Shown here: piece after piece, positions 10,031-22,952 of the stretch
How the letters are laid out: every line of letters begins with the position of its first letter
Position numbering within the stretch: position 1 is the stretch's first letter
Assembly: GCF_022458985.1 (NCBI RefSeq)
Contig: NC_061784.1
Coordinates: forward strand, 24,486,545-24,550,544
Direction of reading: 5' to 3'
Source: Mugil cephalus
Lineage: Eukaryota > Chordata > Actinopteri > Mugiliformes > Mugilidae
Length of the DNA stretch: 64,000 bases
The notes under the pieces: model-generated
Databases searched by the model: none
What the model was told of the DNA's origin: nothing
Seen by the model: only the letters and a program-made list of their open reading frames with translations
Program-made: the position numbers and the translations under genes

Positions 10031-10348
10031 CGCGTTAGCCCAAGTGCTAGCAGAATCCCCGACTAACATATGCTTGGCTTGGTTAATGTGCTATTTGAAG
10101 CTGGAAAGAAAACTCCTTCCTGCAGAGTGTGATAATACTTTATGTGTCTCCACTAGTCCCTCTTGGTTTCTTTGTCCTCAAATGTCCCATGGAGAGGACC
10201 AACGTGCTGTTTAGCGTCTTCCATCTTTATGGGTTGGTTCTGCTGCCTGTCACTACCGGATCAGCTGGTGCTAACGCTAACGCTACTTGGACAAACTGAG
10301 ACACGTTCACAGTCGTTCTGCTGCAGATGCTTCATTAATCACATTAAA
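10031..10348. repeat. Dispersed repeat, longer copy of a pair with 50068-50278
   Basis: The stretch starting near GTTAGCCCAAGTGCTAGCAG matches the copy inside serpinf1 at 50068-50278 closely. This copy has about 105 extra internal bases (roughly 10154-10261). Class not recognised; no convincing coding content. Confidence 0.8.
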
Positions 10349-11630
10349 CAGATGATGGATTAATTAATGTTAATGCGTTAACTTTGGCAACCCTACGTTT
10401 AAGATTAAAACTCCAAACTTATTCATCCATCTCCACCGTTTCTGAACATGTGAGCAAACATCCATGCGTTTCCACTTACGAGGTGATGAGAACCACTAGA
10501 GTTCATCTGACACTGTTCATTTGTTTATTTCTTATGAGTACATATTAACATTATTTCTGTATTTGTGTTTTTAGCATCACTCTGGAGGAACACCAGTAAA
10601 ACATTAACTTTTGTACAGGTGCATTATGGAACAGGGCCAGAATAGGGGTGTTTTCTGTATTTTCTGTGTGTGGAGTAACACACACAGAATCTGACTTTAA
10701 CGACTAGGCTAGTGATGCCAGCTAGAGGAGTAGAAGAGTGCTGGTTCTTTCATTTCACGTACTGATGGATTTGTCCAACATGTACCAGATATGACAGTAG
10801 AGCTCATTTAAAATCTTTAATTATTGGAATAAATCAACGATGGAAGAGATTTAGGGTCACACAGTAGTAGTAGTTTTTTTTTCCAACATGCACTTCGAGA
10901 AAAAAGTTGAAATACAAACCATCTGTACTCAGGGTGAGCATGAGGTCTTTGGATAAAGTTGTTGGGATCCACAGGGCCCTGAGCAGTGTTTGTGTTTTGT
11001 GTAGACCTGGCTGCATGTGAACTCTATGGGTGGATAGAGACACACTCCTCCCTAGTATCTGTTTACTGATTACCTCTGTCTATATTACAGTTACTCAGTA
11101 TTTATATATTATATATAGTTCCTATGGGTAACAGTCCGTGACCCCGAGTGCAGAATTCTGTTCCATCTCATGCTTCTGTTTGACTGAGAATGACAAATAA
11201 AAATCATTGAATCCCTGAAAAAGGCAACAGTGTGTGACCATATCTAGGCAACTGTTGACATGCAACAGTCCAACATAATATATCAGCAATATAACTGAAA
11301 AATGAATCACAATGCAAGTTTAAATTCTTACTATTAATTATTATTTAAGGCCCAATACTCTTCCACGGAGTATCGCGGTACCATACGCATACGGAGCTGC
11401 CGGTTTGAAGGTCTACTTTTTTCTCAACAATGAATTTAGATTTTTTCCTAAGCCGGTGGCCCATTTTTTCTTATGGGTGACCCTAACACTCTCATAATCA
11501 ACAGGGCAGTTGAAGGTTAGAAATGTCTCTGAGCACATCTGGACCAGTAACAGGTTAATGAAACAATGTGTGAATTTAAAACAAAGAACAGCACATTTCT
11601 CATCAAATCAATGGGAAAACTTTGTTTCCA
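10349..11630. other. Intergenic spacer between receptors 2 and 3
   Basis: I see no gene here. The sequence is AT-rich, and the short open frames lack family motifs. No odorant receptor pseudogene motif (DRYVAIC-like) was found on either strand. Confidence 0.5.
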
Positions 11631-12575
11631 TTAAAGAGGTGACACAGCCTTTTTGGACTGGAACAACTTTGACAAGTAGTTTCGAATCTCTTTTGACTGA
11701 ACTCCGTAGATGATGGGGTTGAGGCTGCCGGGGATGATGTGAAACAAAATGGCGCACAGTTTCCTGTAGTCTGAGTACTGAGGGAAACGATGCAGAGTGA
11801 TGACAATAAATCCAGTGAGCAACATTATCAGATACAAGACCAGATGAGTGCTGCAGGTCTTCAAGGCTTTACTGTTCAGAGACTTGTTCCTGCTGGTCAG
11901 ACACACTACTGTGATCTTAGTGTAGGTGATAACCATGCTGCCGATAGAAGCTGAGAACAGAAACACGGTGAAAGTGAGGCCATAGATGTTGTTGATGACC
12001 ACACTCTCACAGGAGAGTTTGAACAGAGAGGCGTTGTCACAGAACGGATTAGTGATCAGAGTCCTGCATCGGTTCAGTCGGAGGGTCAGACCAAGCAGAA
12101 CCCCGACCAGAAGGAAGGCGACTCCCCAGGCAGACACCGTCAGCTTCACCACCATCCTGTTGGTCATTATGGCTCCGTAGCGCAGAGGATTGCAGATGGC
12201 CACGTATCGATCAAAAGCCATGATCATGAGGACAGTGTGGGACGTGGTGCCGAACATGTGTGTACTGAAAGCTTGAACCACACACTCATAATAACTGATG
12301 AGACGCTCAGACGGAGGCTGCAGGATATCTACCAGCAGACGGGGAACCATGATAGAATTCCCAATAAGGTCATTAACAGGCAGGTTGCAGAAGAGAAGGT
12401 ACATGGGCTGATGAAGGCTTTTGTCAATGAAAACCAGGACTACTATGCCAATGTTGACCGTCATGATAATGAGATAGAAGAGGAGGAAAAAGAAAAAGAC
12501 AGGGTAAACAGAAACCTCAGTCACCTTCAATCCCTCCATCTGGAGGGTGAAACTGTTCAGGGTGTAGTTTTCCAT
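11631..12575 (-). CDS. Odorant receptor, 7TM GPCR (receptor 3 of cluster)
   Basis: An intact 314-residue intronless receptor, clearly related to but more divergent than the other two. Motifs: sequon NYT at residue 3, LHQPMYLLFCNLPVND opening TM2, MAFDRYVAICNPLRY with DRY at 122-124, LITNPFCDNASLFKLSCES in ECL2, KALKTCSTHL before TM6, and LNPIIYG in TM7, which keeps the classical NPIIY. The open frame extends 16 codons further upstream to 12623. I start at 12575 because it aligns with MEN in the neighbours and because a good acceptor, TTCTTGTGTTTCAG, ends a few bases before it on the minus strand. That implies a spliced 5' noncoding exon. Confidence 0.95.
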   Translation of the reverse strand: MENYTLNSFTLQMEGLKVTEVSVYPVFFFFLLFYLIIMTVNIGIVVLVFIDKSLHQPMYLLFCNLPVNDLIGNSIMVPRLLVDILQPPSERLISYYECVVQAFSTHMFGTTSHTVLMIMAFDRYVAICNPLRYGAIMTNRMVVKLTVSAWGVAFLLVGVLLGLTLRLNRCRTLITNPFCDNASLFKLSCESVVINNIYGLTFTVFLFSASIGSMVITYTKITVVCLTSRNKSLNSKALKTCSTHLVLYLIMLLTGFIVITLHRFPQYSDYRKLCAILFHIIPGSLNPIIYGVQSKEIRNYLSKLFQSKKAVSPL

Positions 12576-12859
12576 CGAAACCTGAAACACAAGAATGTTT
12601 TCCAGATAAATATTAAACAACAAAAGAACAGAAATTTTAGTAGTAGGAGTAGTAGAAACAGCTTCAAAACATTGTCTATTAGTCCAAAAAGGCAGAATAT
12701 TGAGAACCCGAGTAGCTTCTTCAGTTCTGAGAGACTGGTGGGAACCTCCGGTTTAAACCAGGCTCTTAGAACTGTTGAAGCTATTCGGATGAGAGGTCCA
12801 TTTTTAAAAGACTGTTGGATTATCATGACCTGGATGACGAGAATCTTCACAGACATTAC

Positions 12860-12933
12860 CTGTTAGTTTTTGCAGTTTCTTCGTACAGAGGTGACAAGCC
12901 ACTGGTGAAAAAACAACGGCTGTCTCTTCACAT
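12860..12933 (-). promoter_or_regulatory. Possible 5' noncoding exon and promoter of receptor 3
   Basis: A minus-strand donor AACAG/GTAATG ends an exon at 12860, about 280 bases before the strong acceptor next to the receptor 3 start. CATAAATG near 12933 is a weak TATA-like motif. The acceptor is well supported; the exon start and promoter are guesses. Confidence 0.3.
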
Positions 12934-14230
12934 TTATGGAGATTTTATTGATCTGGGGAGGGATCATGTGACGTAGCATCAGGCTGGAGACCTCCAGCTG
13001 CAGAATGTCAACAGAGATGGTGTAAAATATGAACACTACCTATGATTCTGCTAATAATCTGATAATAAATATGTTTAATCTGATGGATGATCATAAGCTA
13101 TAGAGAAAACCCTTGATGTTGTTGACTTGGTAAGAGTTTGAGTTTCTTCCTCAGTTCCTACCCTACCTGACCAACTGGGTCAACATTGCCAGCGATATTG
13201 TTGTTGAGTCACAAAAGGTCAGTGACGTGACCAGCACATGGGTTTGGAAGGAGCATAAACTGCAGATATAAGACGGGAACGGGTGAAGCGAGTACGACTG
13301 GTTGACATTTTGCCATGTAAGAGGAGTGACAAATAAAGTTGAAGTCAGTTCAACTTTCATGTTGCTTGTCTCACCCGGTAAGTGTAGTGTTAACCAGAAG
13401 TCCAGAAAATGATGACTCGTCCTTGTGTTGTTTAAAATGTGTGGTTAGGGAACTATCCATCTGGATTAGTGTTGTCAAAGGGCATAGCAACTTTTTTGTG
13501 AAAATTTAAAAAAAAAATAATAATAATTTTCATGGAGAAAATCCAGATGAATCTATAGCACTTATGACAGAATATAATAATATAGTGAACAATAGATGAT
13601 ATTAGGCCTAATATGTTAGGCTACTATCAATATTCGGATAATGCGGGTTAGAGCTACTGTAAGGTTTGACTCGTGGAGCTGTGTGAGGATTGATGAATCA
13701 CAGGACGCAGAATAGATGTTACCAGCCTTATATTGAATATACAACAAAAAATACTTGACATGCTTCAAGAAAAATGATGAACAAAATACTGAAGCAAAAC
13801 AGTAACACAAAATGCTACTAATAGTAGTTTTATTCAGTTCATGTCAGTGCGCGTTTAAAATCAAAGTTTCAGGTTAACTCAGTAAATCCTACCACGCCAT
13901 TGGGAAAAGGGCATTAATCTGCCAAGGACGGGGGTGGGTGAAGGGTCTTCTTGGTTCTTTTAAAGTGGTCTGGTGTGATTATGGTGGTAGGCCATCATGT
14001 GGCTGCTGTGTCTAAGTGAAGCTAGATTCACTTCAGACTAAAGAACAGGGGTGGATAACTGGGGGGGAGGTTGCAGGTGATTGACTCTAGTGTTGTTAGT
14101 GACAGAGAGGAGGTCCAATGCTATGCAGGCGACTGGCTGGCTGTTTCATGCGTTTCCTGCTGGATTTCCTGTTGTGAATCGTGTTGGGCAACAATGAACC
14201 ATAGTAGAGTGATTACTTTACCAGTGTTAC
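12934..14230. other. Intergenic DNA with no recognised gene
   Basis: No coding gene is supported. A stretch at 13260-13360 has a TATAA motif followed by AATAAA, which could be part of a decayed long terminal repeat, but no paired repeat is visible. Confidence 0.45.
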
Positions 14231-14545
14231 AAAAGATCCGGTCTCATATCTGGTCCCTGGTCTCATATCTGGTTCCTGGTCCTTAAACTAATGTAAACAT
14301 GTATTTGTCACATAAGAACATCATCAGCATTATCACATTAGAAACATTAGGACACTTGTTCTTCATGGTTCCTAATAAACCAGATCAGAGGGGGGACCTT
14401 GTAGACCACATTAGACCCTGATTAGACCTGACAATGCTTCCTTAATCTTCTCTGATTGGCTCAATGAAAACCACATGACAATAAACCTCACTGAGAGGAA
14501 CCAGGAACCACGTTACCACATATGGTTCCTGGTTCCTAGAGGGTA
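14231..14545 (+). mobile_element. Nonautonomous piggyBac-like repeat, partial copy
   Basis: Shares a run of about 300 bases with 51393-51752 and, reversed, with 35548-35826. Landmarks are CTCATATCTGGTTCCTGGTC in tandem, AAACATGTATTTGTCAC, and GAGGGGGGACCTTGTAGACC. The right end reads CTAGAGGGTAAAA, similar to the inverted left end TTAACCCTCTATAG of the copy at 26144. TTAA and CCC ends suggest piggyBac; this is inferred. Confidence 0.65.
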
Positions 14546-17500
14546 AAACAGGCTAATATCAGCCATTTCCTTGCCATGAGAAAACAAACAATGCGATTAG
14601 TTATGTCAGTGCATCAAACTAGCATTAGCCTGAGTAAGACAACAATAAGCAACTATGTTGGCCAAAATATAATAAGGCTACATAAGGCTAGGCAAGCTAC
14701 TGTTAGCAATTTAATTAACCCAAACAAGCTAATGTTAGCCAATTAATTAACCTAAACAAGCTAACGTTAGCCTCTTAACTAGCAAACAGATTCCAGAACA
14801 ACTTCACTCCACAAGAATTTGTGGTCAGGTTCAATGATTTCTGCCTTTTTTTGGTAATTTCTCCTGAAACTTGACTAAACTTTGCGCTATATTTGGATGT
14901 AGCATCTCTGTTTGCAAACAGAAACAGTCATGTGGGTGTTAATTATTGGGCTTTTTTTTTTCTTTTATCCGATAATTCTGTATTTTTTTTTCTTTTCCTT
15001 TTTAGCTTGTATTATTTTTATTTTTGTTCTTGAAGAGGATGCACCTCCCCAGTGCTTTGTGTTGTGGTGCGGAACCAAAATCATCAGTATCAATTCATGT
15101 CCATGTCCATTCGTAGGGAAGTAGCGCACAATAAAATAATAAATTGCTGAAGTTGAGACTGGTGTGTGCTACTATTTTATTTTACTAGATTTTACTTACT
15201 TTATTATGTGCATGAAGCAACTGTGACCAAGCAGTTTCCTTTGCAGATCATTGAAGTCTGTATGTCTGAATTGAACCTCAACAAATAGTTTACTTTGTTG
15301 TTTGTGTGTTTTAATATTAGTGAGTTCTTTGCATATTCATTGTTATGCTGAACTGTTTTTACCAACCAACACTAAATGTTACTGAACCACTTCCATTGAC
15401 ACTGAATGTGTGGATATTTCAATGTCTCAGTTGATCATTCCTAGATTAAAAATATTTATTTTCTCATAGTAAACCATTCAAGTTCTGTACATCTGTCAGT
15501 GGTTTGTGGTTCATTGCTAATTGTGTTGTTGAAGTTGAGACTGGGAGGTAAAGAGTCTTCCCTCAAAGCTGGAAAACAAAATAATTAGTCTAAACCGTTG
15601 GTTAAGATTTGAAAATGACAGTTTCGTGTTCATAAGACGTCCTACTGAGTGGAAACTGAAACACATCTCACTGCTTCTCCCCTGGTTGTTGTTGGTTGTT
15701 ACAACAGAGAAACAAAACAGTTTGTTAATTAGTACCAGGAGGGAACAGGAACTCTGCAGGGACGTCTCTGCAACCATGACCTCCCCGCACCAGCAGAAGG
15801 TTTCTTTGTTCAAACTTTAACATGAAGTCACAGTTTTTAATCATTCAAACAACTTTCACATTGTTCCTACAGATTAGTTTGTGCAATTCATTTGGATTGA
15901 TGTTCTGATGTTTTCTGTATTTGTTCATTTCATGTCTCTTTGTCATCACTTTGACTCTTTGAGCAGTGGTTTCAGTGGTTTAGTTACCAAGTCAACAACA
16001 TCAAGGGTTTTCTCTCTGCTTTTCGTTTTTTCATGTCTATGAATTCATGATTGTTTCTTGCTGTTAGTTCTCTGTCTAGCTGTGTTGAGTCTCTGAGCTC
16101 ACGTTGTGCCTCTGCTTTTGGTTCACCTCTTTCTGGTCATGTTCAGTCTTTGTTTGAGTCATTTTTCTCTTCTTGGTTGTTTGATGTAAAGTCAGCGTCA
16201 AACAGAAGCTCTGGACCAGGAAGAGACGGTCAGTGTTGACCAGAGACCATGAATGAAACAGATGAACTGATCTGGACCAATGGAAGCAGCTGAGCAGGTT
16301 GATTGACATGTGACTCAAACACAGAGTTCCCCAAACGTTTCCCTGAAGGAAACACCGCCCACCACTTTGGTTCCTACCACCAGATCCACCATGATGATGG
16401 CGGTTTGGAACGGTGACGGTATTTTCTTTTCAAATAGAAGAAGCTCCGTCCATAAACTAGATGACAGCATGAACTATCTTTGCTTCTGGGCCTCCTACAG
16501 ATCGACCATTCCTCCAGGTAAGCTACACTCGGTGGACCAGATCTGGGGAGAAAGAGGACCCTCCAAACACAACGCAAATTCAATGTAAACCTGTTTGAGG
16601 CTCTAGTAAAACAAAATCCCAGACAAACTTGAAATTGCTCCAAAGTTTGAGTGTGACACATTTGTGGATCTCAAAAAGAGAACATCGGGTCACCCTAAGC
16701 TAGACCATGAGCAATGAGAAAAGAACCTCCTGTTACAGTTACCAGAGCAGCTTTTTGTTTCAGAGATTATGACAAAGAAAACATTTTATTGTTACGCACA
16801 CACCTAAAGATTATCAGGATCACTCATGCTGTAGCCTGACTCAGGGAATGACACAGCAACCAACAGTTTCTGTTTCATGACCTATTTTAGTGTTTACTTA
16901 CATCATAGTTTACTCACACTATGAATTAGAACAAGATTTCACTTTCAACTCGATCTGGGTCAAAAAATCAGAGCCAGTTGTATTGTTGGTTTAATAGGGT
17001 CTCTTCTAGTTGCTGAACCAGGGGAGTGTTGATAATGAATTTTCAAACTGTTGTGCTGTGGTTTTGCACATATGCTGGACTGAAATTAATGTCCTGAAGG
17101 CGTCTTTGCTCCCAGGAGTCTCAGTGACCAGCGGAGTTAATTGAATTAAAGGCTGAAGTGATGAGTTCAGGGACCGACAGACAGGGAGGGTGTCTTTGGA
17201 GAGTTTGAGGTTTCTTCATTTTCTGCTTTCCTCAGACCTCTTTAGTGGTTTTGTATTTTGAGGTTCCACATGGATTGATTTTGGGGCCTTTACATTTCAC
17301 TCTGTGGGTTAAAGTTTTTTTCTCCAGAGCTTTTTGTGGATGGGAAGTCTTCACGCTGGCTTCATGGTACGGTTTGTGTTGATTTCTTTTACAGAAAATG
17401 TTTCCAGACTATTAACAAAGAAGTTTTGAATTCAAAGTTCAAGAGGAAAACTGGTCTGATGTGTTTAGTTGTTTAGCCTAGCTTAGCACAAAAGCTGACA

Positions 17501-18045
17501 TCAGGGGAAAACTGCTGTCATTGGATTAAAATTATTTTTGCCTTCATGTCTCTGGTGGTGTCTAGTTTGCAGGGAGGTCAGTTCCTCCTGTGACAGTAAC
17601 GTCCCTGTAGATCCTCTGATAAACACCTCTGACTGATCTCAGTCTGTCTCTGAGGACTAATTACCATCAGAAACTGTTGATAAGTGTTTAGACACAGTGG
17701 ACCTCATTAATGATTATTTCAGAAACACTGGAACAAACAGTGATGAAACTGGAGGACCATCAGGGGGCAGTGTAGTCCCTGGAGCTCCCAGCACACAACA
17801 GCTGAAACAAAGTTTGACTTTCAAACTGCACACAAACACAATGAGCTCCCTCCGGTCTCATGGATCGACACAGTCAGACACCAGAGAATCAGAGAAGAAG
17901 AAAGTAAAATAAAAACTAAGAACCTACAGTGAAGTCATGTGGAGAGTTTAAGGCCTCGTTCAGACCTCAAATCCACATCTAATCTCACCTGTCCATCTCT
18001 AAGGTCGAGTGCTGACACCTTAAAATGTGTCTACATTAATTCGTC
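14546..18045. other. Gene-poor intergenic region
   Basis: I see no gene. GCTAATGTTAGC-type short repeats occur at 14640-14780, similar to those inside the slco2b1 intron at 24290-24420. The remainder is AT-rich unique or decayed repeat sequence. The short open frames show no recognisable domain. Confidence 0.5.
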
Positions 18046-18146
18046 CGCAGCGCCAACATGTGGTCAGTAGAATATTGTATCAGCTGCTGTCTCTGATGGA
18101 TCTCTACCTACCACTGGACCAGAACCAGGAACACATGGTCGGAGAC
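18046..18146 (+). repeat. Dispersed repeat family B copy
   Basis: Matches 52727-52826 closely, including GTGGTCAGTAGAATATTGTA and CTACCTACCACTGGACCAGA. Confidence 0.75.
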
Positions 18147-19779
18147 ATGATCCAGATTTAGGAACATGAGGGAAAGGAAGTGGCTTGAACTGAGTGACAC
18201 ATTACAGAACTAAAGATCAAGCATATTTTAAACAGGCAGAAGGAAACGAGCAGCAGTTTGTGATGTTTCTATTCTCAGACGTTCAGATGTTTTCTGTCTT
18301 CTGGGTTTTTCTTTACTTTTAGTGGATCGAAACAATAGAGATTCACCAATAGAAAACCCAACAGTGATCTTCATCTGACTTTAATCCACTAATAAATCCA
18401 CCTGCAGACATCAGGTGAGGAGTTTACAGAAAAACAAAGATGAACCAAAGCTGGATTCTGCATGGAGGAGGACATACTTCTCCTTCTATCTGTTATTCCT
18501 CTTCCTACTCCCTCTCCCCCCGTTATTCCCCTTCTTCATCCCCTTCCTCCCCTCTTCTTCTTTCTTTGTTTCTTCCTCCATCTAATCCTCACGTTGTCTT
18601 CTTCTTCTTCTTCTTCTCCATCTCATCCTGTTTTCCTCCTCCTCCTCACATGTAGCACATGTATCTGATCACATCAGTAGATTTAGTTGCCATGGAAACA
18701 GTTGATCTCTGACCCGATGCTGTAGTGATGTAAAGGCCCTGGAAATATTTTTTTTTGCTTTACTCTAACATTAACTTCCTGCTTCTTCTTGATATGTTTT
18801 TATTTTTATTTATTTTTATTTTATTCTGCAAACATGGACATTTCACCGACTCCAAGAATCTTTAGAAACAGTTTAAAGGGAATCTGTCTTCTTCTTCTTC
18901 TTCTGGTCGTCTGCAGCGTTTACAGTCACATGTGTCCATTTGACAAAGAAAATAAGTGTATAAATAGAAATTTAAAACAGTGAATGATAAATACAATGTT
19001 GTGATTTTCTGATTCACTGGATTTTCTGGAGAGGTTCATGCAGTGCAAAACACAACCAGTGACAAACAAACTGAGTTTCATCTTTAACGTGTCGTATTTC
19101 ATAAGATTATCTAATTAATTATAAATTATCTAAATCTGCCAAGTCATTTCTTCAATACTCTACCTTCATGCTATTTTTATGTGAAATTCATGTGAAAAGA
19201 TGTGCAGCTTTTGTGACATGTTCAGTAATTGCGCAGCAGCGATGTACAGGCCTCAACATACCATACATAATATATAACATATAAAACAAAAATCTATATT
19301 TACAAGAATAATAAAATAATTGAATATTAAACAATTAAATTGCAATGAAATTAAATGAATTTACAACCAAACAACCTTGTGCAAAATATGTAAAAACTGT
19401 GTGTGCACAAATATGTGCCGCAAATTAGGACCGATTGGACTTTGTCTCCACCTGCTGGAGACATGCTACAAAATGATCAGAACCAGTTTGACACATAAAA
19501 AGTTGCTCCTGAAAAATAACTTCTTCGGCTCAGTTTGTCTCTTCTGTCTGCAGCTTTGTGTTTTATTGAACATGTGTTTCTTTACAGATTTGTACTTTTA
19601 AGACCAATCTTTTCTGGACTGGATCTTTAATCATCTGCAGAAGGAGCAGAAATAAAAATAGTTATTATTGCAGTTTTTCTGCAGAAGCCATGACCTCTGA
19701 GAGAAACCAAAGACTCCCAAGTTAAAAATAAATGAAAGTTAAATGACAGGCTGAGTAACCGTCCTGAAACAGATTTGTC
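18147..19779. other. Intergenic DNA with a pyrimidine-rich tract
   Basis: 18475-18650 is a long C/T-rich tract (CTTCTTCTTC runs). No gene recognised. Confidence 0.5.
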
Positions 19780-20029
19780 ATGAGTTTTTCTGTGTTTGTA
19801 AGGAGATACAGCTCTTTCTCTTCCTCTTCCTTCATTCTTACACTCCCTACTTTACACCCATGTGTCAGATTCCAGCGTCCTCCCTACCTCCCTCCGCGAC
19901 TCCCTCCCTCTTTTTTTTCTTTTACTTTTTATTTTACCAGAGGCTTTCTTGCTCTGAGAGTTGCGTGTTGTAAGTTGGAACGAGGAAGCAGAGAAAGAAA
20001 GCCGAGCTGCTGCTGCTGCTGCTGCCACA
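19780..20029 (+). promoter_or_regulatory. slco2b1: Probable promoter region and 5' noncoding exon of slco2b1
   Basis: A pyrimidine-rich region is followed by a GCTGCTGCTGCTGCTGCCACA run ending at 20029, immediately before a consensus donor GTGAGT (20030-20035). It would splice to the exon carrying the slco2b1 start (acceptor CTTCTCCTCAG ending 22928), a first intron of about 2.9 kb. The exon's 5' end cannot be placed. The open frame here is not conserved coding sequence. Confidence 0.4.
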
Positions 20030-20424
20030 GTGAGTCTGAATAGCTTCTGTCTTATTTTTCTCTGGGTAATTTTTTTCTGGAGCTTCTTGGTTATAGCTGC
20101 TCTCTGAAAACACTTCTTGTATAATCAGGAGGAAAAGCTTCTTTAGTCTGCCTGGTAGACGTGGAGGTTACTGTCCTACATGTTACTTTATAATTTGTAT
20201 TCTGCTCCACTGTGGTTTAAGAACTGAATGTAGACAAAAGTAAAACTCACTATGTGAGCGTGAGTGGCTCTGGTCTGCTGAGCTCTAAACACTGAGGTGG
20301 TTGAAAAGGAAAGTGCAGAAGGTTGCAGTCACTTTATGCTCTGCTGACCTGGTTGAAGCTGTTGTTGGTGATTTTTTGTAATTGACAACATTTGAAATGT
20401 GCTCGAACTCAAGAGCACTTTAAA

Positions 20425-20640
20425 GGACCAGTGTGTCGGATACACTGACATCTAGTGGTGAGGTTGCGGGTTGCAGTCATACTCAAGGATAGTACATGAG
20501 AGGTTACAAGAACTTTTCTGGGATATCTGGCTGTGTAGACTGAGGAGGAGGAGGAGATTGTAAAGTGCTGTAATTAGATGTGGCAGCAAAGGTAATGTTG
20601 GGTGGAACCATAGGCAGCTAAATGGCATGGCTTAAAACAA
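20425..20640. repeat. Decayed dispersed repeat in slco2b1 intron 1
   Basis: It begins AAAGGACCAGTGTGTCGGAT and contains TGACATCTAGTGGTGAGGTTGC. This sequence type is familiar from abundant fish interspersed repeats. Family assignment is from recognition, not search. Confidence 0.4.
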
Positions 20641-20944
20641 ATATCACTGTGTAAATGCAGTGAAGCTAATTTAAATTAATCAAGCTCTGGTTTGATGAAC
20701 AAGCTGAGACATAACTGGATGTTGTAGAACAGGTTCCTCCGGGTCCAGGTGAGCATTAGGTTATTAGAACTCTAGTCATGTGACCTTCAGGCGATAAAAC
20801 CTTAAACTCTTCTAGAAAAACAACAAGTCCGTTTTTTCTTTAATTTATACCATGACCTGAACCACTGAGAACCTTCACATTCAAACCCTGAACTTGTTCG
20901 TTTTCATTTGCCAAGCATGCAGGAGAAAATACAGTGTCCTCTAG

Positions 20945-21130
20945 AGCAGGGGAGTCGAACTCATTTCACACATTCAGTCCAGTTTGACCTGAAGGGACCA
21001 GACCAGTAACACAACAGCATATTAATCTATAAATAACAACGTTTCCTTTTGTTTTAGTGCAAAGAAGAACGTGTACATTTAATGAACGGCACTCTTACAG
21101 AACAAAACTTACAAAACTCTGCATTATATG
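20945..21130. mobile_element. Truncated hAT-type nonautonomous element
   Basis: The start CAGGGGAGTCGAACTCATTT resembles the CAGGGGTGTCAAACTCA terminal repeat common in teleost hAT-type elements. No right terminal repeat is visible, so it is truncated or the end has decayed. Confidence 0.4.
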
Positions 21131-21657
21131 CTTTAAATGTGTACAGATGTGTGTGTCTTTTTTATAGAATCATTTCTTTCCTTTTTTATCTTATTCTCTG
21201 AACGACCACACAACAGCTCCTCTCTTTAGGTCTCAGTCTTGCGTTATGTCCACAACTCTCACTAAAAGGAGGAATATTAGACTTTTATTGGAAAAATTGC
21301 AGCTAATGTCTCCGATGTAATTTTTGCATTTTGCAAAGTGACTGACTGCTACATGCTGTCTGGGACGTTTCCAAACTCAAAACAACCGTTGAAACAGTTA
21401 AACTGTCGGTCAGCTTTCAGAAGCCTGTTTCCATTCCCCACTCTGATTTCTGCAATGGTGTTCAACACAAATTATAACCTGCTGTAACTTCTGGTGCGCT
21501 CATGTCTTGTGGCGGTGGAGGAAACCACAGCGCACTTAACAGCAAGACTTACAAACAACTATCTTACAAACTGTCAGGCTGCATCTGAATTATGTCTGTT
21601 TCATAATGAAATGCAGATGGAGAATTCAGGAAATGACAGGCTAAGCTAGGCTAAACC

Positions 21658-21740
21658 TGCTAGCCAGTAGCTCAGGAGGTAGAGTGGTCGTCCAATAAAC
21701 CAAAAGGTGATTGGACCGATGGTCTGTCTCTACTGAGGTA
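21658..21740 (+). mobile_element. Decayed tRNA-derived SINE
   Basis: GTAGCTCAGGAGGTAGAGTG matches a tRNA-like RNA polymerase III box A, followed by GTCGTCCAATAAACC and a degraded box B. This is the head of a SINE type widespread in teleosts. It is not a functional tRNA: the acceptor stem and box B are not intact. Confidence 0.55.
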
Positions 21741-22847
21741 GTTTACTAAAATGGAAAAGGCGCTATTTAATACATTATCAAAACCGAAGCTACGTCAACA
21801 TAAACAGGAAGTGCAGCCATTTGATTGAAACTTCCTCCCATCAAAGATACAACATCTGGCGCCATGAAAACACCGTGACCACTAGGTGGCAGCGTAAACA
21901 GGGTGTAGTTACTCTTATAATGTTTATTATCTCAGTGTGGTGATGATATTTGTTTGTGACCACACACGATAGTACACAAAGAGCGTCTGAGGTTTTAAGC
22001 ATCAGAGACGCCGGTTCTTTTATTTTCTTAAAGATTAAACCAAGAAGCCGCTGCCATTTTTTCTGTTGACATTCCTCTGATGAGCTGCTTCCTCCTTTTT
22101 CCTCTAAGGATCTGTGCCTGATGTTATCTCTGTTAACAGAAAGTTTTAGTCCATCACAGAAAAAAACTGTCAGATAAAAATAGATGAGACTCAGGTTTGA
22201 GTGATCGATTATTTGGGTTTTGATTTTTTTATTTTTTCGGTTCAACAACATGATGCCCAGAGGAAGAACCTTTTCAGTCTACTGAGACCTCTGCGTCTAC
22301 TTTTACTCAGTCACACTACTACTGTTTCTCTCCTGTCCTGTCCCCACCCCACCCTCCACCGCCACCACCACCGCCACCACCACCACCCCAGGAGAACTTC
22401 ACTGAGGCAGAATAGATTTCCAACAGAGAGACTTTTCTGGGAAGTTGGTCCGCTGGTTTCCTGTATTTACTTTTACAATTCATCATGAAACTAGGTTGAG
22501 CTACATTTGGATGCAGCATCTATATTAGGACAGAGAAGTTCTCATGTGGGTGTTTACACTGAATCCAAAATGATTAGCTGTAGTTGTGTTTTAATGACAC
22601 TGAGACTTATATTGATCCTAAACATTGCTTTTCTGTCTGGCTTCCATCCAGACCTCAGCAAGCTCAGCTTTATCTCACTGCCTTTGTCCAAACACACACT
22701 ACCTCTATGTTGCTGTTCTAGAAAACTACAGCAGTGTTTTCACTGAATGACTGTTCATGTAAATAAAGTGTTGCTTAAGCTGGAGCTGCTCGTGGGGGAG
22801 TCTGGATGTTGAAATGTTTTTTTTTTTCATCTGGACAGGAGTGACAG

Positions 22848-22850
<3 letters not shown>

Positions 22851-22898
<48 letters not shown>
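22851..22898. repeat. CT/GT microsatellite just before the slco2b1 start exon
   Basis: About 19 CT units run into GTGTGTGTG, 30-75 bases upstream of the acceptor of the start-codon exon. Confidence 0.95.
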
Positions 22899-22952
22899 TT
22901 TTGTTCCAGCTTTTATTCTTCTCCTCAGTCTGCGGGTGCTGAAAATTAAATC

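Noticed and set aside
12237-12866. 209-residue plus-strand open frame
   Set aside because: Its first part is exactly antisense to receptor 3 and the rest is upstream noncoding DNA. It has no domain and the composition of a shadow frame.
13163-13380. Solo long terminal repeat
   Set aside because: TATAA and AATAAA are suitably spaced, but no TG...CA ends, target duplication or second copy could be found.
19780-20043. Small upstream protein-coding gene
   Set aside because: Pyrimidine-rich and CTG-repeat-driven open frame. It is better explained as promoter and noncoding exon of slco2b1.
21658-21740. tRNA gene
   Set aside because: Only box A is convincing. There is no acceptor stem or intact box B, so it fits a decayed tRNA-derived SINE.
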